Assembly (NCBI GenBank): GCA_964491265.1
Contig: CAZBFP010000018.1
Coordinates: forward strand, 1 to 64,000
Direction: 5' to 3'
Origin: JBBAGC01 sp964491265
GTDB taxonomy: Bacteria; Spirochaetota; UBA4802; UBA5550
DNA length: 64,000 nt
Below the pieces are notes generated by a model, which saw nothing but the letters and a program-made list of their open reading frames with translations, searched no databases and was not told the origin of the DNA. A program made the position numbers and the translations under genes. Below, one piece after another: positions 50,713 to 60,459 of this stretch; position 1 is the first letter of the stretch, and each line of letters opens with the position of its first letter.

Positions 50713-52010
50713 CACTTCCCCGCTAAATGCTTTGCCAGCCTTTTAGCCAGACATATAAGTGTCAGTGTCGGCGGCAGCCCCCATGGTTCCGGAATTACTG
50801 AGCAGTCGCATACATAAAGGTTTTCATATCCATTCAGTTTAAGATCGGAATCGAGAAATTCTCCGATTTTAACAGTTCCCCCCGGGTGTGCGGCAAGATA
50901 CCATGTTTTATATATACCTGTTGCGCCGCACTTTTCGAGAATATCTTTTGCTCTTTCATAACCTTTGTTCAGTTTTTCTTTGTCAGCATCTGTAAGATTT
51001 TTGCGAACTCCCCCCCTGTCTGTAAGGCGGCCTGAAAGGTCATCCTTTATTTTAATCATAATGCGCAGGGTGCGGCCTGTTTCAAAAAGACGCCAGAACC
51101 TGAAGGACTGGGCTGTGAAGACCTGGTCTACTGCAAAGGGGAGGGGCATATCTGTCATGACAATCCCCTCTTTGTCAAAGTGGCATCCCGCTGACATGGG
51201 TATCTCATCTTTTCGCGCTTTAACATCTTTTACTTTCCCGCAAACAGTTATGAGGGGGTCGTAGAAAAAATTTTTACCTGTCTCTTTCAGGCCTATACCA
51301 CGGAGGATCACAGGAGTTCCTATCCCTCCTGCAGCGATTATTATATTCCCTCCCAGGGCTTTAATGCTTCGTCCTTTATGTTTAAACTCAACACCAACAG
51401 CCTTTTCCCCTTCAAAAAGAATTTTGTCAACTCTGGCATTGTTGATTATCTCCGCCCCCTTTGAGAGTGCCTCATCAACGTACATCTTCGCAGTCCACTT
51501 AACACCTTTTGGGTCGCCGTAGTATCCGAACCGGTCTCCGGGGCTCCATTTTTCCTGGTACATGAATTTTTCAATGAGCTTCCAGTCATAACCCAGAGAT
51601 TTGGCACTCTCCATTATCGTTGATGCCATGGGTGTTATCATCGCAGGTTTAAGAGGGGCAATTGGAAGCTCTTTACGGGCCTCCTTCTCTTCTTTAGTGA
51701 CATCAATGCCGTATTTTAAAAGCATCTTATGGGGTACAGGGAAACAGGTTGCGTAATAGAACATGGAGCTTCCCCCTGTTGTTATCCCCCGCACCATGCC
51801 GAGGAAGTTGCGCCACACTATGAGGAGTCCTTTCCCCGGCCAGCACTGTTCCCTTATATATCTCCAGAGAGACCCTGTTACAGGTCCGCCCGGACCCCAT
51901 TCGAGTATAAGGACTTTTTTATTCTTACTGCTCAGTTCTTTAGCCAGGGTAGCGCCCCCCGGCCCTGAGCCAACAATGATTGCGTCATAGTTTTGAGAGA
52001 TTGTTTCCAT
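50712..52010 (-). CDS. GMC-type FAD-dependent oxidoreductase
   Basis: 432 residues. The FAD motif is IVGSGPGGATLAKELS near 11-26. The C-terminal active-site region HPGGTVKIG (~390) and PPTLTLICLAKRLA match GMC-like alcohol/sterol dehydrogenases. It is shorter than typical fungal-type GMC enzymes. The substrate is unknown. It lies upstream of the TetR gene and may be unrelated to the redox operon. Confidence 0.8.
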   Translation of the reverse strand: METISQNYDAIIVGSGPGGATLAKELSSKNKKVLILEWGPGGPVTGSLWRYIREQCWPGKGLLIVWRNFLGMVRGITTGGSSMFYYATCFPVPHKMLLKYGIDVTKEEKEARKELPIAPLKPAMITPMASTIMESAKSLGYDWKLIEKFMYQEKWSPGDRFGYYGDPKGVKWTAKMYVDEALSKGAEIINNARVDKILFEGEKAVGVEFKHKGRSIKALGGNIIIAAGGIGTPVILRGIGLKETGKNFFYDPLITVCGKVKDVKARKDEIPMSAGCHFDKEGIVMTDMPLPFAVDQVFTAQSFRFWRLFETGRTLRIMIKIKDDLSGRLTDRGGVRKNLTDADKEKLNKGYERAKDILEKCGATGIYKTWYLAAHPGGTVKIGEFLDSDLKLNGYENLYVCDCSVIPEPWGLPPTLTLICLAKRLAKHLAGK

Positions 52011-52371
52011 GGTTACCCCGCCTTATTTACTCTGTTATTTCCCTCTTTCCGGATAGTCTGGATTGATTAAGGGAATTTATATTTTATTTATTTCGAACAG
52101 TCAATATAAAATAATACTATTACGATTTAAAGTCAAGCATTTAAGCTTGGAATTCCCCGGGCCTGTATTTTCCCCATTGTATTGCCGGGAACTAATAAAA
52201 ATGGTATTATGAGATTCCCGCCTTTGCGGGAATGACAAAGAACAGATTACTCAAATCGTGAAATGATATATTTTTTCTCAATCTTTACGCTTGACTGAAA
52301 AGCAGATTGAAGTATAATATATATAAGTTGATTGCGAATGAGGATTATGAGTATTAATAGAGGATTTATAT
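52011..52371. other. Divergent spacer with a repeat fragment
   Basis: A 361-bp gap between the GMC and sensor-kinase genes. Only a short MITE-family fragment (gagattcccgcc to gggaatgac, 52208-52236) is recognised. It should also contain both promoters. Confidence 0.45.
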
Positions 52372-55300
52372 ATGATTTTACCTTTCGGCAGTTTACGACC
52401 TGAAATAACTGATGAAATTATTCAGAAGTGGCAGAGGATTGTTGATCTCCTGGGGAGGATTACATCTGTTTCTGCAGCTCTGGTAACCAGGTTTACAGAT
52501 GAGTATCTTGAGATATTTGTTTCCAGCGATTCAGAGAGAAACCCCTTTAACAGGAATGACAGGTCAGAATTAAATACAGGGCATTATTGTGAAGAGGTGG
52601 TAAAAACCGGAACCCCCATGGTGGTGGATGATGCCCTTAATGATCCTAAATGGCAGAACAGCCCCGATGTTGAACTGGGCATGACATATTATTTCGGTTA
52701 TCCCGTAAAATGGCCCGATGGCGATCCCTTTGGAACAATCTGTATACTTGACAGTACTTATGAGAATAAGTCCCAGGATCTGCCCGATCTTTTTGCCGAG
52801 TTCAGCAGAATACTTGAATCTGATCTTGCCGGACTTTATGAAAAAATTGAACGGGAAAATCTTATTACTCAGCTTGAAAATCAGAAGGGTGTGCTTAATC
52901 TGATTTTTGATAATGCGCCAATAGTTATGATGCTTCTTGATGAGGAAGGGCAGATTCAGAATATTAATTACTCAAACAGGAATGACAGCTTTGATGATAG
53001 TGAATTTTTTCTCCATCTTTTAAGCAGAAAATTCCAGGAGTGCATTAATTTAAAGGACATGAACTGGCTGGAAAAACCTGAGTGTCATGCCTGCGGAGTC
53101 TGCCCTGTAGTAAACCGGACACTGAAAGAATCAGGAATTGTGAATAAGTCTGAAGGCCGTGTATCAGTGGGACTTGATGGCAGGATATTTATCAGGGATG
53201 TTCTTTTTTCGGTAAACAGGCTTGAGCTCGATAAGAGGTCCAGAATTCTTGTAAGCATTGATGATGTAACTGAGCTGAAAAAACTTGCAGGCATTATAGA
53301 GGATTCGGAAAAATATCACAGAATTCTTTTTGAGAAGGCTCCCCTCGGCATTATAAGGTTTAATCCTGAAGGGACAATCGTTGATGTAAATGAACGAGGC
53401 CTGGAAATACTGAATCTTCCCCGCAATGCGGTGATGAAAAAGACCATCAGTGATATCCCCTTTAGTGAGCTGGAAACCATTCTTGTCTCAGCTATTGACG
53501 GCATGGCCGGATCTTTCAGAGGGGAGGTAAAATCAAAGGATGGCAAAACTTCACTAAACGTGAAATCTTACTTTAATCCGCTAACACCGGGAAACACTCC
53601 ATCTGATGTTGTTGTATTTTTTGAAGATACAGTTATCGCGAAGGAATCCCCTGAACAGTCCTCTGAGCTAATTACCGGAGAGGACATTGCTAATGAGCAA
53701 AACAGAGGTGTCCTTGTTTTGAGGGATATGAAACATCAGCAGCGCACCCTTGCTGAAATGAAAAAAATGTCTGATGCCCTGGACCAGGCTGCTGATATTG
53801 TTTTTATAACAGATATTAATGGCAATATTGAATATGTTAACAGCGCCTTTGAAAGGATAACAGGCTTTTCCAGGGAAGAAGCTATTGGCGCGAAGCCGAG
53901 CATTTTAAAATCGGGAGAAATGGACCCTTCATATTATACTAAAGTATGGGATACTATTCTTGCCGGAGAATCTATAAGGTCTGAAGTAATAAACAGGAGA
54001 AAGGACGGCAATGTTTTTTATTATGATCAGACAATTACACCTATCAAAGATGAGAGTAATGAGATAAAGTATTTTGTTTCCACGGGTAAGGATATAACAG
54101 ACAAGAAAGAGGTGGAGGAGGCCCTGAAGACCAGTGAGATGCAGATGCGTCTATTTATTAAGTATACCCCTGCTGCTATTGCAATGTTTGATACTGAAAT
54201 GAGGTATCTTGCCGCAAGTGAAAGGTGGTATCAGGACTATGGTCTTGCAGATGAGGAAATTATTGGAAGAACACATTATGAAGTATTCCCTGAAATTGAC
54301 AGGATGGATGAGTGGAAGGATATTCATAAGAGATGTTTGTCCGGTGAAAGTATGCAAAGAGAGAGCGACCGTTTTGAACGTGAAAACGGTGCTGTTGACT
54401 GGCTAAAATGGGAAATTCACCCCTGGCTGAAAAATGCCGGTACAGTGGGGGGGATTATAATTTTTACAGAAGTGATAACAGAAAAAGTTGAGGCGGAAAA
54501 AATAATAAACCTGGAGCGTCAAAAGGCGCAGCAATATCTCGATATTGCCGGTACTATTTTTGTTGTGATCAACAGGGATGGAGTTACCGAACTGGTGAAC
54601 CAGAAGGGGTGTGAAATTACCGGTTATAAAGAGGAGGAGTTACTTGGTAAAGGATGGTTTGATCTGCTGCTTCTTCCAGAGGACAGAGAAGGGTTTAGAG
54701 TTGCTTTTAAACGTATGATGAACGGGTATATAGAGGAATATTCCCATGCAGAAAATTTTATTATTACAAAGAGCGGTGACCTGAGATTTATTGCATGGAA
54801 CAATACACTGATAAAAGATGAAGAAGGTAATATTACAGGAACACTCAGTTCCGGAAACGATATTACAGAGAAAAAAGCAGCAGAAGAGGAGATTCTAAGG
54901 CTCAATCAGGAGCTTGAGGAGAGGGTCTATATGAGGACTCTGGAACTCAATGATGCTGTTAAAGCCCTGAAGGACAGCGAAGAGAGTGCTGTCTTTATGA
55001 AGGAGGTGGCCTCAACGGCAAATGCTGCCTCAACAACTGAGGAGGTTTTTCAGGTTACTCTGGATCTGGCCTGCAGATATATAAACTGGCAGGCGGGGCA
55101 TGTGTATTTTTATTCAAAACAGAGCGGCAAACTTATTTCATCTAATATATGGTTTTTTAATGACAGTAACAGCTATGATGAACTGATAAAGGCTACATCT
55201 CAGATGGATTTTCTTCCGGGTGTGGGGCTGCCTGGCAGAATATACAGTTCAGGGAAGCCGGAGTGGATATCAGATATTTATGAAGCGGATAATTTTTTCA

Positions 55301-58300
55301 GAAAGAATTTAAGCCATGATCTGGGCGTGCGTGCAGCTTTCGGATTTCCAGTTATTGTGAATAATGAGGTAGAAGCTGTTGTTGAGTTCTTTTCAAAAGA
55401 TGCTGTACCTGTTGACAGGACAATAATTGATCTGATGTCCGATGCGGGTATTCAGCTCGGTTATGTTATTGAGAGAAAAAATGTTGAGATCGCCCTGCGT
55501 GAAAGTGAAAGCAAATTTAAAACCATATTTAATGAAAATATTCATTTCTTTTTAGGGTTTATGAGCACAGATGGGATTCTCCTGGACGTGAATAACGCTG
55601 CCATCTCTTTTGCAGGGGTAAAATATGAAGATGTGGTTAATAAACCATTTATTGATGGGCCATGGTGGGATAACTCTCCGGAGGATAGGGAAAAGCTGGA
55701 AAGCGCCACCATAGCAGCTTCAAAAGGGGAATCGTCAGCATTTGAAGTAACCCATTTTGACAGTAATGGGGAAGCACACCATGTGGACTTTCTCCTTTCC
55801 CCGGTTAAGGATAAGAACGGGGAGGTGAGTTTTTTAATACCTTCAGGTTTTGACATTACTGACAGGAAAAAATCCCTTGAGGAGAGGGACAGGCTTTTAA
55901 AGGAGATGCGGAAAAGGGTAAAAGAGATAAACTGTCTTTATAGAATCTCTGATTCAATACAGAGTAATGATGATACGGATAATGTTTTCAGGTATGCGGT
56001 AAATGTTATCCCTCTTAGCTGGCAGTATCCGGAAATTGCTGTGGCGCGTATAGTTTATGATGGAAAGGAATATTATACAGACAGATATGATGATGCAGTG
56101 AGCATGATGGCAAGTGATATTGTGGTGGATGGCGGATTGGCGGGGGTGGTTGAGGTTTACTACCTTGATGAGGTTCAGGAGGCTGATGAAGGCCCTTTCC
56201 TTAATCAGGAGAGGGACCTTATTGACGGTGTATCACATCTTTTCAGTCTTATGATTAAAAGAAAACTTGCCCAGGAGGAGCTTAAAAAAGCTATAGAGGA
56301 TGCTGAGTCATCAAACAGGGCAAAGAGTGAGTTTCTGGCTAACATGAGTCATGAAATCCGGACACCCATGAACGCGATTATGGGTATGAATTATCTCCTT
56401 AAAAAAACTGATCTTAATCCGAAGCAGAGGGACTATGTTTACAAAATTGATTTATCAGCCCAGTCGCTGCTTGGAATAATAAATGATATACTCGACCTCT
56501 CGAAAATAGAGGCGGGCAGACTGGAGCTGGAGAATATAGATTTTACTCTTCAGGATATTATGATAAACCTGTCAAATATGGTGGGACTGCGGGCAAGGGA
56601 AAAGGGGCTTGAATTTGTTATTTCCATAGATAACCGTATTCCCAGAATCCTTAAAGGTGACCCTTTAAGGCTGGGGCAGATCCTTCTTAATCTTGCGAAT
56701 AATGCTGTAAAATTTACTGACAATGGTGAGATCCTTGTGGAGGTTTCCGCTGAGGATTTTAACGATAGCGGAGTGGTAATTAAATTTTCAGTAAGTGATA
56801 CCGGTATTGGACTTAAAGAGGAGGAGATGGAGCGTCTTTTCCAGCCCTTTATGCAGGCGGATTCTTCTACTACAAGGAAGTTCGGAGGTACAGGGCTTGG
56901 TCTTGCAATAAGTAAACGTCTTGTGGAGATGATGGATGGGGTAATCGGGTTAAAAAGTGAATATGGGAAGGGGAGTGTTTTTTATTTTTCTGCTGTTTTT
57001 GGAGTATCATCTGACAAAAGGGAGAGCCTGGTTGTTCCCGGTATTTTAAAAAACAGGAAAGCTCTTGTTGTTGATGATAATAAAACCGCCTGCAGGGTAA
57101 TGACCTCATATCTTGAAAAATTTTCTTTTAAAACAAAAGTCTGCTTCAGCGGCGAGGAGGCAATTGAAGAACTTGTAAGAACCGCTATAAGCGGAGATGA
57201 GCCTTACAGCTTCGCTTTTATTGACTGGGAAATGACCGGGATTAATGGAATCGAAACTTCACGAATTATTGTTGAAAGTGAAGAGATTGGTATTAAGCCG
57301 AGAATAATAATTGTTACAGGTTATGAGCAGGAGGAGATATATACAGAGTCAAAAGAGATGGGGCTGGACGGGTTTATAATGAAGCCTGTTACCTCTTCCC
57401 AGCTTTTTAATGTGATTATGGATGTGGCTGCCAATAAGGGTTTTGACGGAACAGAGGAAACCCCCTGGGAGTATGTACCTGAAGGGCTTGATGAAATACG
57501 GGGCTATTCAATACTCCTTGTTGAAGATAATGAAATAAACCAGGAGGTTGCACGGGAGCTCCTTGAAGGTGAAGGCTTTATTGTTGATACAGTCTCAAAT
57601 GGCGAGGAGGCTGTAAATGCAGTTTTAAATATAGGGAAACAATATAATATTGTACTTATGGATCTTCAGATGCCGGTAATGAGCGGCTATGAAGCTGCTG
57701 TAAAAATACGGGAAACAGTTAAGGAATCTGAACTTCCAATTATCGCCATGACAGCGGATGTGGCACCCGATATCAGGGAGAAAGTTCAGGAACATGGCAT
57801 GAATGGTTATGTGAGCAAGCCTATTGACACAGTGGAGCTTTATAAAACTATGATTGAACTTCTCAGTACAAATAAGGGGGGTGTTTCAAGAATGAAGTAC
57901 AGAGGGAAACCTTCTTATGATGCAGGGTTTTCCGGTCTTTACGGATTTAACCAGTCTAAAGGGCTTAGGCTTGTTTCAGGCAATCGGCTGCTGTACAGAA
58001 AACTGCTGGCAGAATTCAGCGCGTCATATTCCGGCGCTTCACAAAAGATGGAGATTCTTTTTAGAGAAAACCGTTTTGATGAGCTTAAATATTTTATTCA
58101 TACACTTAAGGGTGTGGCAGGAAACCTGGGGGGAGTAATGATCCCCGGTATGGCGGATGAAATAATGAGCGCCATTAATAGGAAAGATATTGGATCTGCG
58201 GGGGATTTGCTGATAAAACTGGGGCTTGAAGTTGATTCTGCAGTAGAGTCGGTAAATCTTCTGGTCCTATCCCCGGAGCCTCCGGTAAAAGGCGCAGAAT

Positions 58301-58527
58301 ATAATCCCGAAGCAGTAAAAGCATTACTTTCCCGTATCCTTATTCTTCTTGACAGTGATCACGGGGAAGCTCTTGACAAACTGGAGCTGCTTCAGTCTCT
58401 TGTTGGTGAAACAGAGCATGCTGCTTCTATTGATGAACTTGCTTCCAGTCTTAACAGCTTTGATACAGACAGAAGCAGAGATATTATTAAATCATTATTT
58501 TATAAGTTGAGTCGGGAGGTTATATGA
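52372..58527 (+). CDS. Giant hybrid sensor histidine kinase
   Basis: 2051 residues, soluble-looking. In order: N-terminal GAF-like domain (~1-160), a PAS with the Cys motif CHACGVCP, four further PAS domains to ~860, a GAF (~880-1030), another PAS (~1040-1160), a weak GAF-like segment, HisKA with phospho-acceptor H1327 (SHEIRTPMN), HATPase (GTGLGLAISKRL), receiver domains with D1618 and D1764, and an HPt domain with H1910 (HTLKGVAGNLG). No membrane span was noticed. It overlaps the HD-GYP gene (ATGA) and should pass signals to it. Confidence 0.92.
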   Translation: MILPFGSLRPEITDEIIQKWQRIVDLLGRITSVSAALVTRFTDEYLEIFVSSDSERNPFNRNDRSELNTGHYCEEVVKTGTPMVVDDALNDPKWQNSPDVELGMTYYFGYPVKWPDGDPFGTICILDSTYENKSQDLPDLFAEFSRILESDLAGLYEKIERENLITQLENQKGVLNLIFDNAPIVMMLLDEEGQIQNINYSNRNDSFDDSEFFLHLLSRKFQECINLKDMNWLEKPECHACGVCPVVNRTLKESGIVNKSEGRVSVGLDGRIFIRDVLFSVNRLELDKRSRILVSIDDVTELKKLAGIIEDSEKYHRILFEKAPLGIIRFNPEGTIVDVNERGLEILNLPRNAVMKKTISDIPFSELETILVSAIDGMAGSFRGEVKSKDGKTSLNVKSYFNPLTPGNTPSDVVVFFEDTVIAKESPEQSSELITGEDIANEQNRGVLVLRDMKHQQRTLAEMKKMSDALDQAADIVFITDINGNIEYVNSAFERITGFSREEAIGAKPSILKSGEMDPSYYTKVWDTILAGESIRSEVINRRKDGNVFYYDQTITPIKDESNEIKYFVSTGKDITDKKEVEEALKTSEMQMRLFIKYTPAAIAMFDTEMRYLAASERWYQDYGLADEEIIGRTHYEVFPEIDRMDEWKDIHKRCLSGESMQRESDRFERENGAVDWLKWEIHPWLKNAGTVGGIIIFTEVITEKVEAEKIINLERQKAQQYLDIAGTIFVVINRDGVTELVNQKGCEITGYKEEELLGKGWFDLLLLPEDREGFRVAFKRMMNGYIEEYSHAENFIITKSGDLRFIAWNNTLIKDEEGNITGTLSSGNDITEKKAAEEEILRLNQELEERVYMRTLELNDAVKALKDSEESAVFMKEVASTANAASTTEEVFQVTLDLACRYINWQAGHVYFYSKQSGKLISSNIWFFNDSNSYDELIKATSQMDFLPGVGLPGRIYSSGKPEWISDIYEADNFFRKNLSHDLGVRAAFGFPVIVNNEVEAVVEFFSKDAVPVDRTIIDLMSDAGIQLGYVIERKNVEIALRESESKFKTIFNENIHFFLGFMSTDGILLDVNNAAISFAGVKYEDVVNKPFIDGPWWDNSPEDREKLESATIAASKGESSAFEVTHFDSNGEAHHVDFLLSPVKDKNGEVSFLIPSGFDITDRKKSLEERDRLLKEMRKRVKEINCLYRISDSIQSNDDTDNVFRYAVNVIPLSWQYPEIAVARIVYDGKEYYTDRYDDAVSMMASDIVVDGGLAGVVEVYYLDEVQEADEGPFLNQERDLIDGVSHLFSLMIKRKLAQEELKKAIEDAESSNRAKSEFLANMSHEIRTPMNAIMGMNYLLKKTDLNPKQRDYVYKIDLSAQSLLGIINDILDLSKIEAGRLELENIDFTLQDIMINLSNMVGLRAREKGLEFVISIDNRIPRILKGDPLRLGQILLNLANNAVKFTDNGEILVEVSAEDFNDSGVVIKFSVSDTGIGLKEEEMERLFQPFMQADSSTTRKFGGTGLGLAISKRLVEMMDGVIGLKSEYGKGSVFYFSAVFGVSSDKRESLVVPGILKNRKALVVDDNKTACRVMTSYLEKFSFKTKVCFSGEEAIEELVRTAISGDEPYSFAFIDWEMTGINGIETSRIIVESEEIGIKPRIIIVTGYEQEEIYTESKEMGLDGFIMKPVTSSQLFNVIMDVAANKGFDGTEETPWEYVPEGLDEIRGYSILLVEDNEINQEVARELLEGEGFIVDTVSNGEEAVNAVLNIGKQYNIVLMDLQMPVMSGYEAAVKIRETVKESELPIIAMTADVAPDIREKVQEHGMNGYVSKPIDTVELYKTMIELLSTNKGGVSRMKYRGKPSYDAGFSGLYGFNQSKGLRLVSGNRLLYRKLLAEFSASYSGASQKMEILFRENRFDELKYFIHTLKGVAGNLGGVMIPGMADEIMSAINRKDIGSAGDLLIKLGLEVDSAVESVNLLVLSPEPPVKGAEYNPEAVKALLSRILILLDSDHGEALDKLELLQSLVGETEHAASIDELASSLNSFDTDRSRDIIKSLFYKLSREVI

Positions 58528-59546
58528 CAGTAAAACCGAAAATTCTGGTTGTTGATGATATTCCCGGAAACATCCAGATTATTATGCAGGCAATCAAGGA
58601 TGAATATTCAGTTATTGCCGCCACTTCCGGGGATAAGGCCCTTGCTCTTGCTTCAGCAGACCCGGCTCCATCAATAATTCTTCTGGATGTAATGATGCCC
58701 GGTATGGACGGTTATGAGGTATGCCGCAGGCTTAAAGAGAATGAAAAGACCAGGGGAATCCCTGTAATGTTTATTACCACTCTTGATGAGGACATCAATG
58801 AGGGGAAAGGGCTTGACCTTGGTGCTGTTGATTATATTGCCAAGCCTATTAACCCGGCACTTGTAAAGAAGCGGATAAGAAACCAGCTTGAACTTAAACA
58901 ACACAGGGATCATCTTGAAGGCCTTGTTCGGGAGAGAACTGCACAGATTCACAACACCAGGCTTGAGATTATAAGAATGCTGGGGCGGGCGGCGGAATAT
59001 AAGGATAATGAAACAGGTACGCATATTATAAGGATGAGTAAATATTGTCATGTCATGGCCCTTGCTTACGGATTGAGTGAACACGAGGCGGAGGTTCTGC
59101 TTAATGCAGCACCAATGCACGATGTAGGTAAAATAGGGATACCTGACAAAATACTGCAGAAACCGGGCCCACTTGATGAGGATGAGTGGAAGATAATGAG
59201 ACGTCATGCCTATATGGGGCATCTGATAATAGGCAAACACGATTCAGAAATTCTTACAGCTGCTGCTGTAATCGCGCACCAGCATCATGAAAAATGGAAC
59301 GGGGGAGGTTACCCCGGAGGATTGAAGGGTGAAGAGATAGATTTTTTCAGCAGGATAGCCGCCCTTGCTGATGTTTTTGATGCAGTGACAAGCAAGCGGG
59401 TTTATAAAGAACCCTGGCCCCTGGATGATGCTCTTGAGTTGATAAAAAAGGAGAGTGGAGAGCACTTTGACCCCGCTGTAGTTGATTCTTTTTTTAAGGC
59501 ACTCCCGGAGATTTTGAAGATAATGGAAGAATATGGAGATGAATAG
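58524..59546 (+). CDS. Response regulator with HD-GYP domain
   Basis: 340 residues. The receiver domain carries phospho-Asp D55 (LLDVMMPG) and a conserved K in IAKPINP. The HD-GYP domain has HD in PMHDVGKIGIPD and GYP in NGGGYPGG. It probably hydrolyses cyclic di-GMP in response to the giant kinase, with which it is translationally coupled. Confidence 0.93.
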   Translation: MTVKPKILVVDDIPGNIQIIMQAIKDEYSVIAATSGDKALALASADPAPSIILLDVMMPGMDGYEVCRRLKENEKTRGIPVMFITTLDEDINEGKGLDLGAVDYIAKPINPALVKKRIRNQLELKQHRDHLEGLVRERTAQIHNTRLEIIRMLGRAAEYKDNETGTHIIRMSKYCHVMALAYGLSEHEAEVLLNAAPMHDVGKIGIPDKILQKPGPLDEDEWKIMRRHAYMGHLIIGKHDSEILTAAAVIAHQHHEKWNGGGYPGGLKGEEIDFFSRIAALADVFDAVTSKRVYKEPWPLDDALELIKKESGEHFDPAVVDSFFKALPEILKIMEEYGDE

Positions 59547-59588
59547 GTTTATTTTTATAGCGGATTTATCAGGAAAGAGGATTGATAT

Positions 59589-60146
59589 ATGAGCGCAGAA
59601 ATATTAGGACTTCTCTTTGTCTTTTTTGCCAGGGTTTTAGATGTATCCATGGGAACATTCAGGATAATACTTATTTCCCGCGGGTATATCCGCATAGCAC
59701 CTTTTCTGGGGTTTGTGGAAATATTGATATGGATAACTGCCCTGGGGCATGTACTTAATAATTTAACAGGTGTCATGAGTTACGTAGCCTATGCTGCAGG
59801 TTTTGCCACAGGGAATTTTGTGGGGATGAAGCTTGAGTCACTTATATCTATAGGTTACCAGTCTATAAGGATAATCACAACAGAAAAGATAACTGCGCTT
59901 CCTCTTACTCTCCGTGAGGAGGGATTTGGAATTACTACTGTTGCTGCAAGAGGTATGAAAGGGGAGGTGCAGCTTATTTACACCACTGCAGCAAGGGGTA
60001 GAGTAAATAAGCTTCTTGAGATTGTGGAAACACTTGAGCCTAAGGCTTTTGTTACAATTGAGGATGTAAGGTCGTTTAAATCAGGTTTTATTATAAAAAA
60101 TGAATTTTTCCAGAAATTCGGGAGAGCTACCCTGGGGAGAAAATAA
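59589..60146 (+). CDS. DUF5698/DUF2179 membrane protein (UPF0316 type)
   Basis: 185 residues. Three N-terminal hydrophobic segments (~5-80) are followed by a cytosolic domain of about 100 residues (GMKLESLISIGYQSIRI onward), as in YebE/UPF0316-like proteins. The function of the family is not established. It lies 42 bp after the HD-GYP gene and may be cotranscribed. A hairpin (60132-60160) overlaps its stop and may terminate the operon. Confidence 0.75.
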   Translation: MSAEILGLLFVFFARVLDVSMGTFRIILISRGYIRIAPFLGFVEILIWITALGHVLNNLTGVMSYVAYAAGFATGNFVGMKLESLISIGYQSIRIITTEKITALPLTLREEGFGITTVAARGMKGEVQLIYTTAARGRVNKLLEIVETLEPKAFVTIEDVRSFKSGFIIKNEFFQKFGRATLGRK

Positions 60147-60328
60147 TTTTCTCTCCCCGGGGTCTCATTACTACCCACATTTATGCTCCCGGCCCCCAGC
60201 CGATTAACCTGACGTGCTGAATGAACTTATTCCGGCTTCCCCCGGAGGGGGATGAAAAAATTCTGCTCATATTTTTATTTAATTAATGATAGAGTAAAAC
60301 AAACAAGTCAAAAATAGCACAAAAAAAA

Positions 60329-60413
60329 GTTAATTAACCCCCTTCGGGGGTGGCGGGAAATGATTTCCTGGGGGAAAAGAATTCATTCCGCCGGGGGCTT
60401 AGCCGAATTAATT
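60329..60413. repeat. Long imperfect palindrome
   Basis: Outer taattaa/ttaatt, a cccccttcggggg hairpin and ggcgg/ccgcc arms form a nested, imperfect palindrome in the gap between two convergent genes. It resembles a REP or attC-like structure, but no GTTRRRY pair was confirmed. Confidence 0.4.
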
Positions 60414-60459
60414 GTTCGTTGAAAGAAGTGGATAGATTCTCTCCCCGGGGTAAAGGGGA

